Shown here: positions 17,385-26,121 of the stretch, piece by piece
Position numbering within the stretch: position 1 is the stretch's first letter
Layout: every line of letters begins with the position of its first letter
From: Bacteroidota bacterium
GTDB taxonomy: Bacteria; Bacteroidota; Bacteroidia; Bacteroidales; UBA6013
Direction: 5' to 3'
Assembly: GCA_020048645.1 (NCBI GenBank)
Contig: JAIFMG010000109.1
Span: forward strand, 1-39,999
Length of the DNA stretch: 39,999 nt
Notes under the pieces: generated by a model
Databases searched by the model: none
Told to the model about the DNA's origin: nothing
What the model saw: only the letters and a program-made list of their open reading frames with translations
Made by a program: the position numbers and the translations under genes

Positions 17385-17810
17385 ATGTCCCGAATCCTCG
17401 CCATCGACTACGGCACCAAGCGCGTCGGCATCGCCGTTACCGATCCCCTGCAGATCGTGGCCAACGCCCTGGTCACTGTCCACGCCAAGGACCTGCTCGA
17501 CTTCCTGGCCGACTATTTCGGGCGCGAGCCGGTGCAGACCGTCGTGGTGGGCTACCCGTTGCAGAACGACGGCACGGACTCGAGCAACGCCCAGCACGTC
17601 AAGGGCTTCCTCAAGCATTTCCGCAAGCGCTTCCCCGAGATGCCCGTGGTGCTGGCCGACGAGCGCTTCACCTCGAAGCTGGCTTTCCAGGCCATGATTG
17701 ACGGCGGGCTGGGCAAGATGGCCCGGCGCGACAAGGCCACCGTCGATAGGATAAGCGCAACGATCATCCTGCAATCGTACATGGAGCGCCGCGCCAACGG
17801 CTTCGCATGA
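17385..17810 (+). CDS. ruvX: RuvX/YqgF Holliday junction resolvase-like nuclease
   Basis: This 141-residue protein has the RNase H-like fold of the RuvX (YqgF) family. Acidic active-site positions are seen in AIDYGTKRVGIAVTD at the N-terminus, in ADERFTS, and in the C-terminal DRISATIIL; VVVGYPLQNDG is the central strand. Members have been linked both to Holliday junction cleavage and to processing of the 16S rRNA precursor. Length is normal. It precedes the peptide deformylase gene by 114 bases on the same strand, a pairing also seen in other Bacteroidota. The start at 17385 leaves a normal N-terminal strand. Confidence 0.93.
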   Translation: MSRILAIDYGTKRVGIAVTDPLQIVANALVTVHAKDLLDFLADYFGREPVQTVVVGYPLQNDGTDSSNAQHVKGFLKHFRKRFPEMPVVLADERFTSKLAFQAMIDGGLGKMARRDKATVDRISATIILQSYMERRANGFA

Positions 17811-17924
17811 GCGGCGGCCTCCCATCGGCTCTTTTGCCTTGTTGATGTAGCTCGAAAATCATCTGCCATTTCCCGAAAACCGCGGCTTCCGAGGCCCAAA
17901 GACATAACGTAACTTCCTCAACCC

Positions 17925-18482
17925 ATGATTCTTCCCATCGTCGCCTACGGCACGCCCGTGCTGCGCAAGAAAGCCCAGGACATCGCGCCCGACCATCCGG
18001 AGCTGGCCCAGATCATCGCCAACATGTTCGAGACCATGTACAAGGCCGAAGGAGTAGGCCTGGCCGCGCCGCAAGTCAACCTGCCCATCCGTCTCTTCGT
18101 CATCGCCCCGGGGCCCATGGACGACCAGGACGCTTCCATCCAGGGCATGGAAAAGGTCTTCATCAACGCCCAGATAACCGAGTGGGAGGGCGAGCAGGAG
18201 CCTTTCGTGGAAGGCTGCCTGAGCATCCCGGGCATCCGCGAGACCGTCCTGCGCAAGCCGCGCCTGCGGATCCGCTACCTCGACAAGGACTTCAACGAGC
18301 AGCACGAGTGGTACGAGGGCGTCGTGGCCCGGGTCATCGCGCACGAGTACGACCACATCGAGGGCGTGCTGTTCACGGACCTGATCCCGCTGCTCAAGCG
18401 CAAGCTGCTGCGCGGCCGGCTCGACGCCATTTCCAAGGGCAAGGTCCAGGTGGAGTACCGGATGCGCTTTCCGAATCCCTGA
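17925..18482 (+). CDS. def: Peptide deformylase
   Basis: This 185-residue metalloenzyme removes the formyl group from the starting methionine of new proteins. All three motifs are intact: GVGLAAPQ (43-50), EGCLS (96-100, with the metal-binding Cys) and HEYDH (140-144, two metal-binding His and the catalytic Glu). The metal is normally Fe(II). Length is usual for the Bacteroidota form. The ATG at 17925 is the natural start. The gene ends 100 bases from the convergent menG/ubiE gene, with a shared hairpin terminator between them. Confidence 0.96.
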   Translation: MILPIVAYGTPVLRKKAQDIAPDHPELAQIIANMFETMYKAEGVGLAAPQVNLPIRLFVIAPGPMDDQDASIQGMEKVFINAQITEWEGEQEPFVEGCLSIPGIRETVLRKPRLRIRYLDKDFNEQHEWYEGVVARVIAHEYDHIEGVLFTDLIPLLKRKLLRGRLDAISKGKVQVEYRMRFPNP

Positions 18483-18500
18483 GCGGATCGCGGAGCAAAA

Positions 18501-18538
18501 AACGGCGGATTACCCAGGTTTCTGGGGAATCCGCCGTT
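18501..18538. terminator. Intrinsic terminator between def and menG/ubiE
   Basis: The 15-base arms 18501-18515 and 18524-18538 pair with one mismatch around an 8-base loop. The six A residues at 18497-18502 give the minus strand a T-run straight after the stem, so it best fits as the terminator of menG/ubiE, while also facing def. Confidence 0.8.
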
Positions 18539-18583
18539 GTCGTGTCCATGTTGCCCGCGGGGCGGGCATGGGGTAGGGCAGGG

Positions 18584-19318
18584 CTATTTCCGGCCCATGT
18601 AGATGGTGGCGATGCCGAAGCTCAGGGGCAGGGCTTGGCAGGAGTGGAAGCCCGCCTTCTCGAGCTCGGCCACGAAGGCCTTGCCCGAGGGGAAGGCCTG
18701 CACCGATTCGGGCAGGTACTGGTAGGCCGAGTCGTCCTTCGAGACCAGGCTTCCCCAGAACGGCAGGACGCGGTTGAAGTAGAAGTTGTAGAAGGTGTTG
18801 ACCGAGCCCGATTCGGGCTTGGAGAACTCGAGCACCAGCGCCGTGCCGTTGGGTTTGATGACCCGGTGCATCTCGCGCAGGCCCTGGCCCAGGTTCTCGA
18901 AGTTGCGCACGCCGAAGGCCACGGTGGCCGCGTCGAAGGTACCGTCCGCGAAACGCATGTTCTCCGAGTCGCCCACCTGCATCTCCACCAGCGACGAGAG
19001 GCCCAGGCGCTGGACCTTCTCCATGCCGTGGCTGAGCATCCCGATGGAAATGTCGATGCCCACGATGCGCTCCGGCTTGAGCTTCGTGAGCGCCAAGGCG
19101 AACTCGCCCGTGCCCGTGGCGATGTCCAGGATTCGCTTGGGATGGTTGCGGGCCAACAGGGCGACCGCCTTCTTCCGCCACTGCCTGTCCACCCGCATCG
19201 AGAGCAGGCGGTTCAGGAAGTCATAATGGCTGGCGATGTTGTTGAACATCTTGGCCACTTGCTCTTTTTTCGATTCATCCGATCCCTTGTAAGGGACCAC
19301 GGTGTTGACTTTGTTCAA
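18584..19318 (-). CDS. ubiE: Demethylmenaquinone/ubiquinone methyltransferase MenG/UbiE
   Basis: This 244-residue enzyme uses S-adenosylmethionine to methylate the ring of demethylmenaquinone, the last step of menaquinone synthesis. Family marks are YDFLNRLLSMRVDRQWR near residue 32, the SAM-binding loop DIATGTGEFA, DISIGML, FGVRNFENL, and near the end LSFGIATIYMG. Bacteroidota usually make menaquinone, so MenG activity is more likely than ubiquinone synthesis. The reading frame opens with TTG at 19318; an in-frame stop lies a few codons upstream and no ATG fits before the conserved KKEQVAKMF segment, so TTG is probably the true start. The cytochrome bd genes nearby use the quinol made by this pathway. 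A Fur/PerR-like palindrome lies about 100 bases upstream. Confidence 0.93.
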   Translation of the reverse strand: MNKVNTVVPYKGSDESKKEQVAKMFNNIASHYDFLNRLLSMRVDRQWRKKAVALLARNHPKRILDIATGTGEFALALTKLKPERIVGIDISIGMLSHGMEKVQRLGLSSLVEMQVGDSENMRFADGTFDAATVAFGVRNFENLGQGLREMHRVIKPNGTALVLEFSKPESGSVNTFYNFYFNRVLPFWGSLVSKDDSAYQYLPESVQAFPSGKAFVAELEKAGFHSCQALPLSFGIATIYMGRK

Positions 19319-19764
19319 GGCTGGAGGGTTTTAGCTTGCGTGCACATATCTATTTTTTTGCATTTGTTAATATAATCATTTTCGAGCCCGGAAGTGCTTC
19401 GCGGCATCATTTTCCGTCAATTTAGAATCGTTCTAAAATAAGCGAGCGCTTTGCTTTTCGCCTTTCGGCCACGCTTTCCATCGCTTTGGCCCGATGTGCG
19501 TGCGCGGCCTAGCGCTGGCGCCATTGGGAAGAGCAGTGGCCGGGCTGTCCTCTTTCGCGCCGGCGTGCCTGGTGGGCAGATTGGCCGCCAGCAGTATGTT
19601 TGCAGCCCAGGGACCGCTGCCTCCAGGCCTCGGCTGGAGGATCTTTGGCCACGGCTTTGATTTTGTAAAGTGCGAATTTCGGTTTAATTTTACCAGCGCG
19701 CCCTTTTCAGTGCCGAAGCATTTCCATTTCAGCCATTTGCAACAAAACGCCACATAAAAATCAA
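19319..19764. other. Divergent regulatory spacer between menG/ubiE and the SUMF1-like gene
   Basis: This 446-base region holds the divergent starts of menG/ubiE and the SUMF1-like gene. It contains the perfect palindrome at 19421-19437 and a GC-rich part (about 19450-19660). The minus strand is open from 19753 to 19433, but its product resembles no known protein and is rich in Pro, Arg, Lys and Ala, as expected for chance frames in GC-rich DNA. No clear TAnnTTTG promoter was found for either gene; the closest for menG is a poor match near 19343-19350. Confidence 0.4.
19421..19437. promoter_or_regulatory. Fur/PerR-like palindrome upstream of menG/ubiE
   Basis: TTTAGAATCGTTCTAAA is a perfect inverted repeat with 7-base arms and a 3-base centre. 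It matches 11 of 12 fixed positions of the PerR box TTAnAATnATTnTAA. It lies about 100 bases before menG/ubiE and about 330 before the SUMF1-like gene. No regulator gene is in the window, so the binding protein is only a guess. Confidence 0.4.
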
Positions 19765-20532
19765 ATGATGATGAAACTCAACTCCCGCCTTTTGATGTTT
19801 GCTTTCGCCTGCCTGCTGAGCGCTGGCGCCTGGGCCCAGATCGTCGAGCCCGAGATGGTGTTGGTCAAAGGTGGAACCTTCATGATGGGCAGCTCCACGG
19901 GCGACACGGACGAGCGCCCCATCCACGAGGTCGTCGTGCGGAACTTCTACATCAGCAAGTATGAGATAACCGTGGCACAGTACCAGGAGTTTTGCAACAG
20001 CACCAACTGGGTCATGCCCACGGCGCCCCCGTGGGGGTGGGATGCGCAGAACCCCATGTGCCTGGTTTCCTGGAAGGATGCCGGGGCCTACGCCCTCTGG
20101 CTTTCGCGCAAGACCGGAAAGAGCTACCGTCTGCCCACCGAGGCCGAGTGGGAGTACGCCGCCCGCGGTGGCCAGCAAGACAGCGCGACAACCTACGCCG
20201 GGAGCGACGACCCCGACAAGGTCGCCTGGTATTACGAAACCACCTACGGTTCTGGTCCCCAACCGGTGGGCAGAAAAGCCCCGAACGCCGTGGGAATCTA
20301 CGACATGAGCGGAAACGTCTGGGAATGGTGCAAAGACGAATACACGCTCCAGTACTACCCGCAGGGCCAGGAGACCTACACCATGGGCCCATCGGGCGAA
20401 AACTACCGGGTGCTGCGGGGCGGAGGCTGGAACAGCGAGGCCAAGCACACCCGAATCACCAACCGAGACCGCAATGTGCCCGCCAGCTCCAACGAGAACG
20501 CCGGATTCCGCGTGGTGCGCGACCCCGACTGA
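19765..20532 (+). CDS. Secreted SUMF1/FGE-fold protein without catalytic Cys
   Basis: This 255-residue protein has a signal peptide (LLMFAFACLLSAGAWAQ) and one formylglycine-generating-enzyme-like (SUMF1) domain over most of its length. Motifs are MVLVKGGTFMMGS, KYEITVAQYQEFC, PMCLVSWKDAGAYALWLS, YRLPTEAEWEYAARGG, GIYDMSGNVWEWC, YRVLRGGGW and ENAGFRVVRD. In true formylglycine-generating enzymes two cysteines precede the final GFR segment; here that stretch (WNSEAKHTRITNRDRNVP) has none. Sulfatase activation is therefore unlikely. A structural or binding role, as in the related gliding proteins GldJ/GldK, or another oxidase-independent role fits better. No sulfatase gene is near. Three ATG codons stand in a row at 19765-19773; the first is used. 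Confidence 0.85.
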   Translation: MMMKLNSRLLMFAFACLLSAGAWAQIVEPEMVLVKGGTFMMGSSTGDTDERPIHEVVVRNFYISKYEITVAQYQEFCNSTNWVMPTAPPWGWDAQNPMCLVSWKDAGAYALWLSRKTGKSYRLPTEAEWEYAARGGQQDSATTYAGSDDPDKVAWYYETTYGSGPQPVGRKAPNAVGIYDMSGNVWEWCKDEYTLQYYPQGQETYTMGPSGENYRVLRGGGWNSEAKHTRITNRDRNVPASSNENAGFRVVRDPD

Positions 20533-20753
20533 GCGCGTCTTGCATTGCCTTCGGGCCGCATCGCCGCGGGCCTATGGCCGCGCGGCTTTTTTGTGGACCC
20601 CTGCCGCATCCGAGAGTTGTGGATATTAGGGTCTGTTGTTTAACATGTTTCAGGGCATTCCCAGCATTGCAATAATCCGTACCTTCGCGAAAGAACGTGG
20701 CCTTATGCGATGCCCGTCTGATTTTGATTCCACAAAACCAATTCGCGAAAAAA

Positions 20754-22130
20754 ATGGATGTAGAGATTCTAGCACGCGTACAATTCGCCTTCACGGTGGG
20801 GTTCCATTACATCTACCCGCCTTTGAGCATCGGCCTTGGCCTGCTGATGGTCGTCTTCGAGGCCACCTTCATCCGCACCGGCAATCCGGAGTTTGAGAAG
20901 CTGGCCAAGTTCTGGACCAAGATCTTCGCCTTGACCTTCGGCGTGGGCGTGGCCACCGGCATCGTCATGGAGTTCGAGTTCGGCACCAACTGGGCCACCT
21001 ACTCGCGCTACGTGGGCGACGTGTTTGGAAGCGCCCTGGCCGCGGAGGGCATCTTCGCCTTCGCCCTCGAGAGCGGCTTCCTGGGCATCCTGCTCTTCGG
21101 CTGGAACCGTGTCAAGCCCTGGGTCCACATGGTCTCGACCATCGGCGTCTTCTTCGGCTCGATGTTCTCGGCCGTCTGGATCGTCGTGGCCAACAGTTGG
21201 CAGCAGACGCCGGCCGGCTTCCATGTGGTGGGCGAGGGAATGTATGCCCGCGCCGAGATCACCGATTTCTGGGCCATGGTCTTCAACCCGTCAAGCGTTG
21301 ACAGGCTCACGCACGTTTGGCTCGGGGCCTTCCTGGCCGGGGCTTTCCTGGTGCTGAGCGTCCACGCCTACTACATCGTGCGGGGCCGGCAGGTCGAGCT
21401 CTCGAAGAAGGCCTTCAAGATCGCCCTGGTCGTGGCCTCGGTCTTCTCGCTGGGGCAGTTGTTCACCGGGCACAACTCCGCCGACGGGGTGGCCGTCAAC
21501 CAGCCCGCGAAGCTGGCCGCCCTCGAGGGGCACTACCCCGCCAGCGCGCCCGCCGACATGTACCTGCTCGGCTGGGTCAACCAGGAGGAGAAGACCGTCT
21601 CGGGCATCAAGGTGCCGGGCGGCCTGAGCTTCCTGCTCTACTACGACTTCGACACGCCCGTAACGGGCCTCGAGGCCTTCGCTCCCGAAGACCGCCCCTC
21701 GCAGGTCAACGCCGTCTTCCAGTTCTACCACGGCATGGTGGCCATTGGCATGACCCTCATCGGCCTGAGCCTCATGGGCTTGTTCTTCTGGTGGCGCGGC
21801 ACGCTCTTCGAGAAGAAGTGGCTCATGTGGGTCTTCGTCTGGTCCGTGCTCCTGCCGCAGTTGGCCAACCAGATGGGCTGGTTCGCCGCCGAGATGGGCC
21901 GCCAGCCCTGGGTCGTCTATGGGCTGCTCCGCACCTCCGACGCCTTCTCGGCCGCCGTTACGGCCAACCAGCTCGTCTTCTCGCTCATCCTCTTCTTCCT
22001 GGTTTACTCCCTGCTTTTCGCGCTGTTCATCTACCTTCTCAACAAGAAGATACAAGGAGGCCTGGAGCACCTGGACCACGACCAGTCGCATCCGCGCACG
22101 CAGGCCATTGCCCAAAACCTCATCAACTGA
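20754..22130 (+). CDS. cydA: Cytochrome bd quinol oxidase subunit I
   Basis: This 458-residue membrane protein is the haem-bearing subunit of the bd-type terminal oxidase, which oxidises menaquinol and reduces oxygen to water without pumping protons. The first helix contains VGFHYIYPPLSIG with the conserved haem-ligand His18. Later helices carry FGTNWATYSRYVGDVFG, ESGFLGILLFGW, TGHNSADGVAVNQPAKLAALEGH (quinol-binding loop region) and AAEMGRQPWVVYG, the GRQPW signature. The loop is of the short type. A frame from 20697 exists, but the ATG at 20754 gives the usual MDVEILAR start. A -7-like TACCTTCG lies at 20680-20687. The partner cydB follows after 7 bases. Confidence 0.96.
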   Translation: MDVEILARVQFAFTVGFHYIYPPLSIGLGLLMVVFEATFIRTGNPEFEKLAKFWTKIFALTFGVGVATGIVMEFEFGTNWATYSRYVGDVFGSALAAEGIFAFALESGFLGILLFGWNRVKPWVHMVSTIGVFFGSMFSAVWIVVANSWQQTPAGFHVVGEGMYARAEITDFWAMVFNPSSVDRLTHVWLGAFLAGAFLVLSVHAYYIVRGRQVELSKKAFKIALVVASVFSLGQLFTGHNSADGVAVNQPAKLAALEGHYPASAPADMYLLGWVNQEEKTVSGIKVPGGLSFLLYYDFDTPVTGLEAFAPEDRPSQVNAVFQFYHGMVAIGMTLIGLSLMGLFFWWRGTLFEKKWLMWVFVWSVLLPQLANQMGWFAAEMGRQPWVVYGLLRTSDAFSAAVTANQLVFSLILFFLVYSLLFALFIYLLNKKIQGGLEHLDHDQSHPRTQAIAQNLIN

Positions 22131-22137
22131 TACGCAC

Positions 22138-23175
22138 ATGGAGACATTTCTAGGCATTGACTACCCGACGCTCTGGTTCTTGGTCGTCGGAGGCTTGTTT
22201 TCGGGTTACGCCATTTTGGATGGCTTTGATTTTGGCGCCGGGGCCTGGCACCTGTTCTTCCGCAAGGAAGAGGAGCGCCGGGTGGCCCTCAACGCCGTGG
22301 GGCCGATCTGGGACGGCAACGAGGTCTGGCTGGTCATTGGCGGCGGAGCCTTGTTTGCCGGCTTCCCGGTGGTGTACGCGACGCTTTTCTCGGCCATGTA
22401 CATCCCCTTCATCCTTTTCCTGCTCTTCATCATCTTCAGGGCCATTTCCATCGAGTTCCGCAGCAAGGAGGAAATGGCCTGGTGGCGCAAGACCTGGGAC
22501 ATCGCGTACAGTGTTTCGAGCATCATGCTCGCCTTCCTCCTGGGCGTCGTGCTGGGCAACCTGCTCACGGGCATCGCCATTGGCCCCGACCTGAGCTACC
22601 TGGGCGATGGGCTTTTCGACTTCCTCAACCCCTACGCCCTCATGGTCGGACTGACCACTTTGTCCCTCTTCCTCTCGCATGGGGCCATTTTCCTGCTGCT
22701 CAAGACCGAGGGGCAGATGTTCGAGCGGCTGACCCAGTTGGCCCGCGCGGGCATGATAGCCTTCATGGTTACTTTCGGGCTCACGACACTTTACACGCTG
22801 CTCTACATGCCCCATCTTTCCGACTTTTTCCGCGAGCATCCCGTGGCCTTCCTGCTGCCCTTGGCCGTCTTCCTGAGCATCGCCAACGTGCCCCGGCTGG
22901 CCTCCAAGCGGCTGTACCTCCGGGCGTTCTTGTTCTCTTCGCTGACCATCAGCATGTTGCTCATGCTCGTGGCCTTCGAGCTCTATCCCAACCTGCTGCT
23001 TTCGAGCATCGATCCCCAGCACGACATCGACATCTACGAAGCGGCCTCGTCGCAGAAGGCCTTGGGCATCATGCTGACCATCGCCGCCATTGGCACGCCG
23101 CTGGTGCTGGGCTACACGGCCTTCGTTTACAAGACCTTCAGCGGCAAAGTCAAGCTGGACGAGCACAGCTACTAG
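22138..23175 (+). CDS. cydB: Cytochrome bd quinol oxidase subunit II
   Basis: This 345-residue membrane subunit pairs with CydA in the bd oxidase. It has about nine helices, with the family marks YAILDGFDFGAG near the N-terminus, GPIWDGNEVWLV, and ISIEFRSK after helix 3. It lacks haem but stabilises the complex and lines a proton path. The ATG at 22138 lies 7 bases after the cydA stop. No cydX-like small gene or cydDC assembly genes follow; a hairpin terminator comes next. Confidence 0.96.
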   Translation: METFLGIDYPTLWFLVVGGLFSGYAILDGFDFGAGAWHLFFRKEEERRVALNAVGPIWDGNEVWLVIGGGALFAGFPVVYATLFSAMYIPFILFLLFIIFRAISIEFRSKEEMAWWRKTWDIAYSVSSIMLAFLLGVVLGNLLTGIAIGPDLSYLGDGLFDFLNPYALMVGLTTLSLFLSHGAIFLLLKTEGQMFERLTQLARAGMIAFMVTFGLTTLYTLLYMPHLSDFFREHPVAFLLPLAVFLSIANVPRLASKRLYLRAFLFSSLTISMLLMLVAFELYPNLLLSSIDPQHDIDIYEAASSQKALGIMLTIAAIGTPLVLGYTAFVYKTFSGKVKLDEHSY

Positions 23176-23197
23176 CGGCCGGGCTGGCGCGAAAGAC

Positions 23198-23246
23198 GAT
23201 GCCCCGTCGAGCCTTTCCCTGGCGGAAAGCTGCTCGGCGGGGCATC
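23198..23246 (+). terminator. Intrinsic terminator after cydAB
   Basis: The arm beginning GATGCCCCG (23198) pairs with CGGGGCATC ending at 23246, with a further inner CTTTCC/GGAAAG pairing. A run CCCTTTTT follows on the plus strand, as expected for cydAB. The convergent propeller-protein gene ends 30 bases beyond and may share it. Confidence 0.8.
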
Positions 23247-23275
23247 CCTTTTTCATTGGCGGGAAACTCTCCGGC

Positions 23276-25681
23276 TCACCAGGCCAGGGCCAGCTTGCGC
23301 GCCTGGCGCCAGCCCGCGCCTTCGAGCAGGAGCAGGTAGCCGCCCGAGGGCAGTTGGTCCAGCGCCAGCGTGCCTTCGCCCGCAGGGCGGTTTTCCATGG
23401 CCACGACGCGGCCCGAGAGGTCCATCACCGTCAGCCGGGCCGCCGTGGGCAGGTCGAGCAGCAGCCAGCCTCCCCGCAGCTCCAGGCGTGCCTCGAGCGT
23501 CGCGATGGGCAGGTGGGTGACCTGGTCGTAGGTGATGCGCAGCACGTTGGAGGCCGCGTTGCCCAGCCCGGTGCCGTCGGTGGCCGAGTTGGCGGGCAGC
23601 GAGGCCTCCACCAGGCCGTAGTTCTGCGCCGTCAGGGTGAAGGTCCACTGGTTGGCTTCTAGGGCAACCAGGCTGCTGGCCGTGGCGTTGGTGAGCTGGA
23701 GGTCGGACAGCTCGAAGCCGCTGACGGCCTCGCTGAAGCTGATGGTCACGCTGAAGGAGGCGTTGGTGGTGGGGTTGGGCTCCTCGGTGTTGAGCAGGAC
23801 CTGCGGCACGGTGGGGTCGAAGTCGAAGAAGACCGTGATCTGCTGGTCGTTGTGGTTCCCAGCCGCGTCGGTGACGCTGTTGGCCATGAGGGTCAGGCTG
23901 ACTTGGCTGTGGCTGGCGGGCTTGACGGCCACGTCCCAGGCGAGGCCTTCCTCTACCACCGCGAGGTATTGCACGGAGCCATTGGTCAGGAAGAAGTCGC
24001 TGGTTTGCAGGCCCGTGATGGGCTCGCTGAAGCGCAGGCGCACCATCGTGGGGTCATGGGGCGAGACCTCGGCCACGGACAAGCTGTACCTAGGCGGCAT
24101 CCGGTCGCGCAGCCAGAGGGTGTCGGTGCTGGCCGCGGCGGGCATGGCCTGCCCGGCGCGGTCGAAGATGCGTCCGGCCGCGGCCGGGCGCAGCAAGATG
24201 AACTCGCCTCCGCTGGCGGTGTCGCCGCTGGCCAGGGCCAGGCGGAAGACCCGCTCGCCGGGCAGCACGGTTGCCGATGCGCCGAGCAGGGCCGATGCGC
24301 TCAATGAGGCCAAGGTTCCGCCGTTGGTGTGCAGGACCAGCTCGAGGTCGTCGAGGGCGATGGCTTGGCTGGCCAGGGCGTCGCCGAAGACAGGTTCGCT
24401 GAAGGCCACGCGCAGGGTGTCGTTGCCAGGGCTGAGGCTCGCGGACTCGAAGGACGGCTCGCGGCTGAAGGTCTCCTGGAAGAAGTAGGCGGCCCCGGCT
24501 CCGGTTCCGAACTGGGCCTCCGAGACGGCGCCGACCAGCAGGCTGGTGCCCCGCGCGGCGCAGGCCCAGCCCAACTGGTCGTCGGTGCTGGTGTCGTTGG
24601 CCAAGAGCTTTTTCTGGAAGGTCCAAGCCGCGCCTTCGCGGTAGAAGAGGTAGGCGGCCCCGGCGTTGGTTCCCTTCTCGGAATCGCCAAAGGCCCCGAC
24701 GAGCATCACGCTGTCGCTCAAGGCGATGGATTTGCCGAAGAAGGCCTGCGGGCGGGCGTCAGGGGCGGCGACTTTCTGGCGGAAGGTCCAAGTCGAGCCC
24801 TGCTCGCCGTAGAGGTAAACCGCTCCGGCGCGGCTCTGCCCCTGCGGGTCGGCGTAGATGGCGCTGATGGCCAGGCTGCTGTCGGCCAGGCCGATGGCGA
24901 AGCCGAAGAAGTCTTCGGCCACGGCGTCGCTGGCCACGAGCTTCTGGGTCTGGGTCCAGCCCGAGGGGCCCAGGCGGAAGACGTAGGCCGAGCCGGCGTT
25001 GGCCAGTTGGTCGGAGTCGCTGGAGGCGGCCACCACCAGCACGCTGTCGGTGGCCGCGAGGGCCTTGCCGAACTCGTCGCCGTTGGTGCCGTCGCTGGCC
25101 GCGAGCTTGGTGGCCAGGCTCCAGTTCGTGCCCGAGCGGTTGAAGACGTAGGCTCGGCCGCGCGCGACTCCGCTCACCAGGTCGAAGTGGCTGCCGATGA
25201 AGGCCCTCGTGCCCGCCAGGGAAACCGAGATGCCGAAGTTGCCCACGGCCACGGGCGCGTCGGAGACCAGCTTGGCCTGGAAGACCCACTGCGTGCCGTT
25301 GTAGAAATAGATGTAGGCGGCGCCGGCCTGGGGCTGCGAGTTGACGGTCTTGCCGGGCGCGCCCACGATCATGTAGTTGCCCACCAGGGCCACCGAGGCG
25401 CCGAAGTTGGCCTGCGACTCGGGGTCGGAGGCGTAGAGCTTGGCCTTCTGGGTCCAGCCGTTGGCGTCGCGCCCGAAAACGTAAATCGAGCCGGAGTTGC
25501 TGCCGTACTGGTCGTCGTAGGGGGCGCCGATGGCGGCGAAGCTGTCCGACATGCCGATCGAGTAGCTGAAGTTGTCGCCATTGGTGGCGTCGGATGCCGT
25601 GATTTTTTGCTGCTGCGAAAAGCCCGGCGTCTCCCCAGAAGCCAAGAAAGCGATCAGCAGTGCGAGGACTTTGTTTTTCAT
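23276..25681 (-). CDS. Secreted FG-GAP propeller protein with Ig-like domains and sorting tail
   Basis: This 801-residue protein has a signal peptide (residues 1 to about 22), then seven FG-GAP-type repeats (about 24-395). Each repeat follows the plan KLxASD, FGxS, VGA, GAAYxF, W, so a seven-bladed propeller is likely. Two or three Ig-like domains of the bacterial adhesin type follow, with repeated FSEPxxG and ANSxTDxxG phrases. The last 75 residues (LTVMDLSGRVV, LPSGGYLLLLEG) match the type A sorting domain of type IX secretion. It should be exported and attached to or released from the cell surface. The ligand is unknown. No T9SS machinery gene is in the window. It converges on cydAB. Confidence 0.85.
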   Translation of the reverse strand: MKNKVLALLIAFLASGETPGFSQQQKITASDATNGDNFSYSIGMSDSFAAIGAPYDDQYGSNSGSIYVFGRDANGWTQKAKLYASDPESQANFGASVALVGNYMIVGAPGKTVNSQPQAGAAYIYFYNGTQWVFQAKLVSDAPVAVGNFGISVSLAGTRAFIGSHFDLVSGVARGRAYVFNRSGTNWSLATKLAASDGTNGDEFGKALAATDSVLVVAASSDSDQLANAGSAYVFRLGPSGWTQTQKLVASDAVAEDFFGFAIGLADSSLAISAIYADPQGQSRAGAVYLYGEQGSTWTFRQKVAAPDARPQAFFGKSIALSDSVMLVGAFGDSEKGTNAGAAYLFYREGAAWTFQKKLLANDTSTDDQLGWACAARGTSLLVGAVSEAQFGTGAGAAYFFQETFSREPSFESASLSPGNDTLRVAFSEPVFGDALASQAIALDDLELVLHTNGGTLASLSASALLGASATVLPGERVFRLALASGDTASGGEFILLRPAAAGRIFDRAGQAMPAAASTDTLWLRDRMPPRYSLSVAEVSPHDPTMVRLRFSEPITGLQTSDFFLTNGSVQYLAVVEEGLAWDVAVKPASHSQVSLTLMANSVTDAAGNHNDQQITVFFDFDPTVPQVLLNTEEPNPTTNASFSVTISFSEAVSGFELSDLQLTNATASSLVALEANQWTFTLTAQNYGLVEASLPANSATDGTGLGNAASNVLRITYDQVTHLPIATLEARLELRGGWLLLDLPTAARLTVMDLSGRVVAMENRPAGEGTLALDQLPSGGYLLLLEGAGWRQARKLALAW

Positions 25682-26121
25682 GTGGAAAGTTTTGGTTTGT
25701 GGAATTGCCCCCGTTTCGGACGGGCGTCCAAAAAGTCTTTCAGCAAAATGTGTGCAATACTTATGTCGGCTCTCGATCTTGTCAGTCGGAGCTGGTCCGC
25801 CAATGCGCTTTGCTTGCGTAGGGAAACGCCCGAGTTGCCACTTCCGAGGCAGTGGGTTGTCTTTTCTTCGCCATTGGCCCAGACGGACTTTCTTTCTTCG
25901 TATCCATCCGGCCCATGCCGATGGGGCGCCTTCAAGTCAAAATCTGACGAAACAGGCTTGCTGGAAAAGCCAGCCGGCAGGATGGCTTTTCCGTGTTGGG
26001 TTGGGGGTTGGGGCTTGCCATGCAAATTTTGCAACAGCGAGCACAGATTGCCGGATCTTTTTCTAATTTAGTGCTTGCATGGGCCCAAAGTGGGCGTTTC
26101 CATCATGCTCGGACTAACCCA
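25682..26121. other. Gene-free divergent spacer, 440 bases
   Basis: This region lies between the divergent propeller-protein gene and the small membrane protein. A minus-strand frame (26034-25678) and plus-strand frames exist but show no family likeness. The one clear structure is the 10-bp hairpin at 25963-25992. A -7-like TAATTTAG stands at 26064-26071, 50 bases before the small gene's ATG, without a good -33 partner. Confidence 0.4.
25963..25992. repeat. Perfect 10-bp inverted repeat
   Basis: GGAAAAGCCA (25963-25972) and TGGCTTTTCC (25983-25992) are perfect complements around a 10-base loop. No T-run follows on either strand, and no gene ends here, so it may be a transcript structure or a relic terminator. 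Confidence 0.5.

Noticed and set aside
19433..19753. Minus-strand 106-codon frame upstream of menG/ubiE
   Set aside because: Composition typical of chance frames in GC-rich spacer DNA and no recognisable domain.
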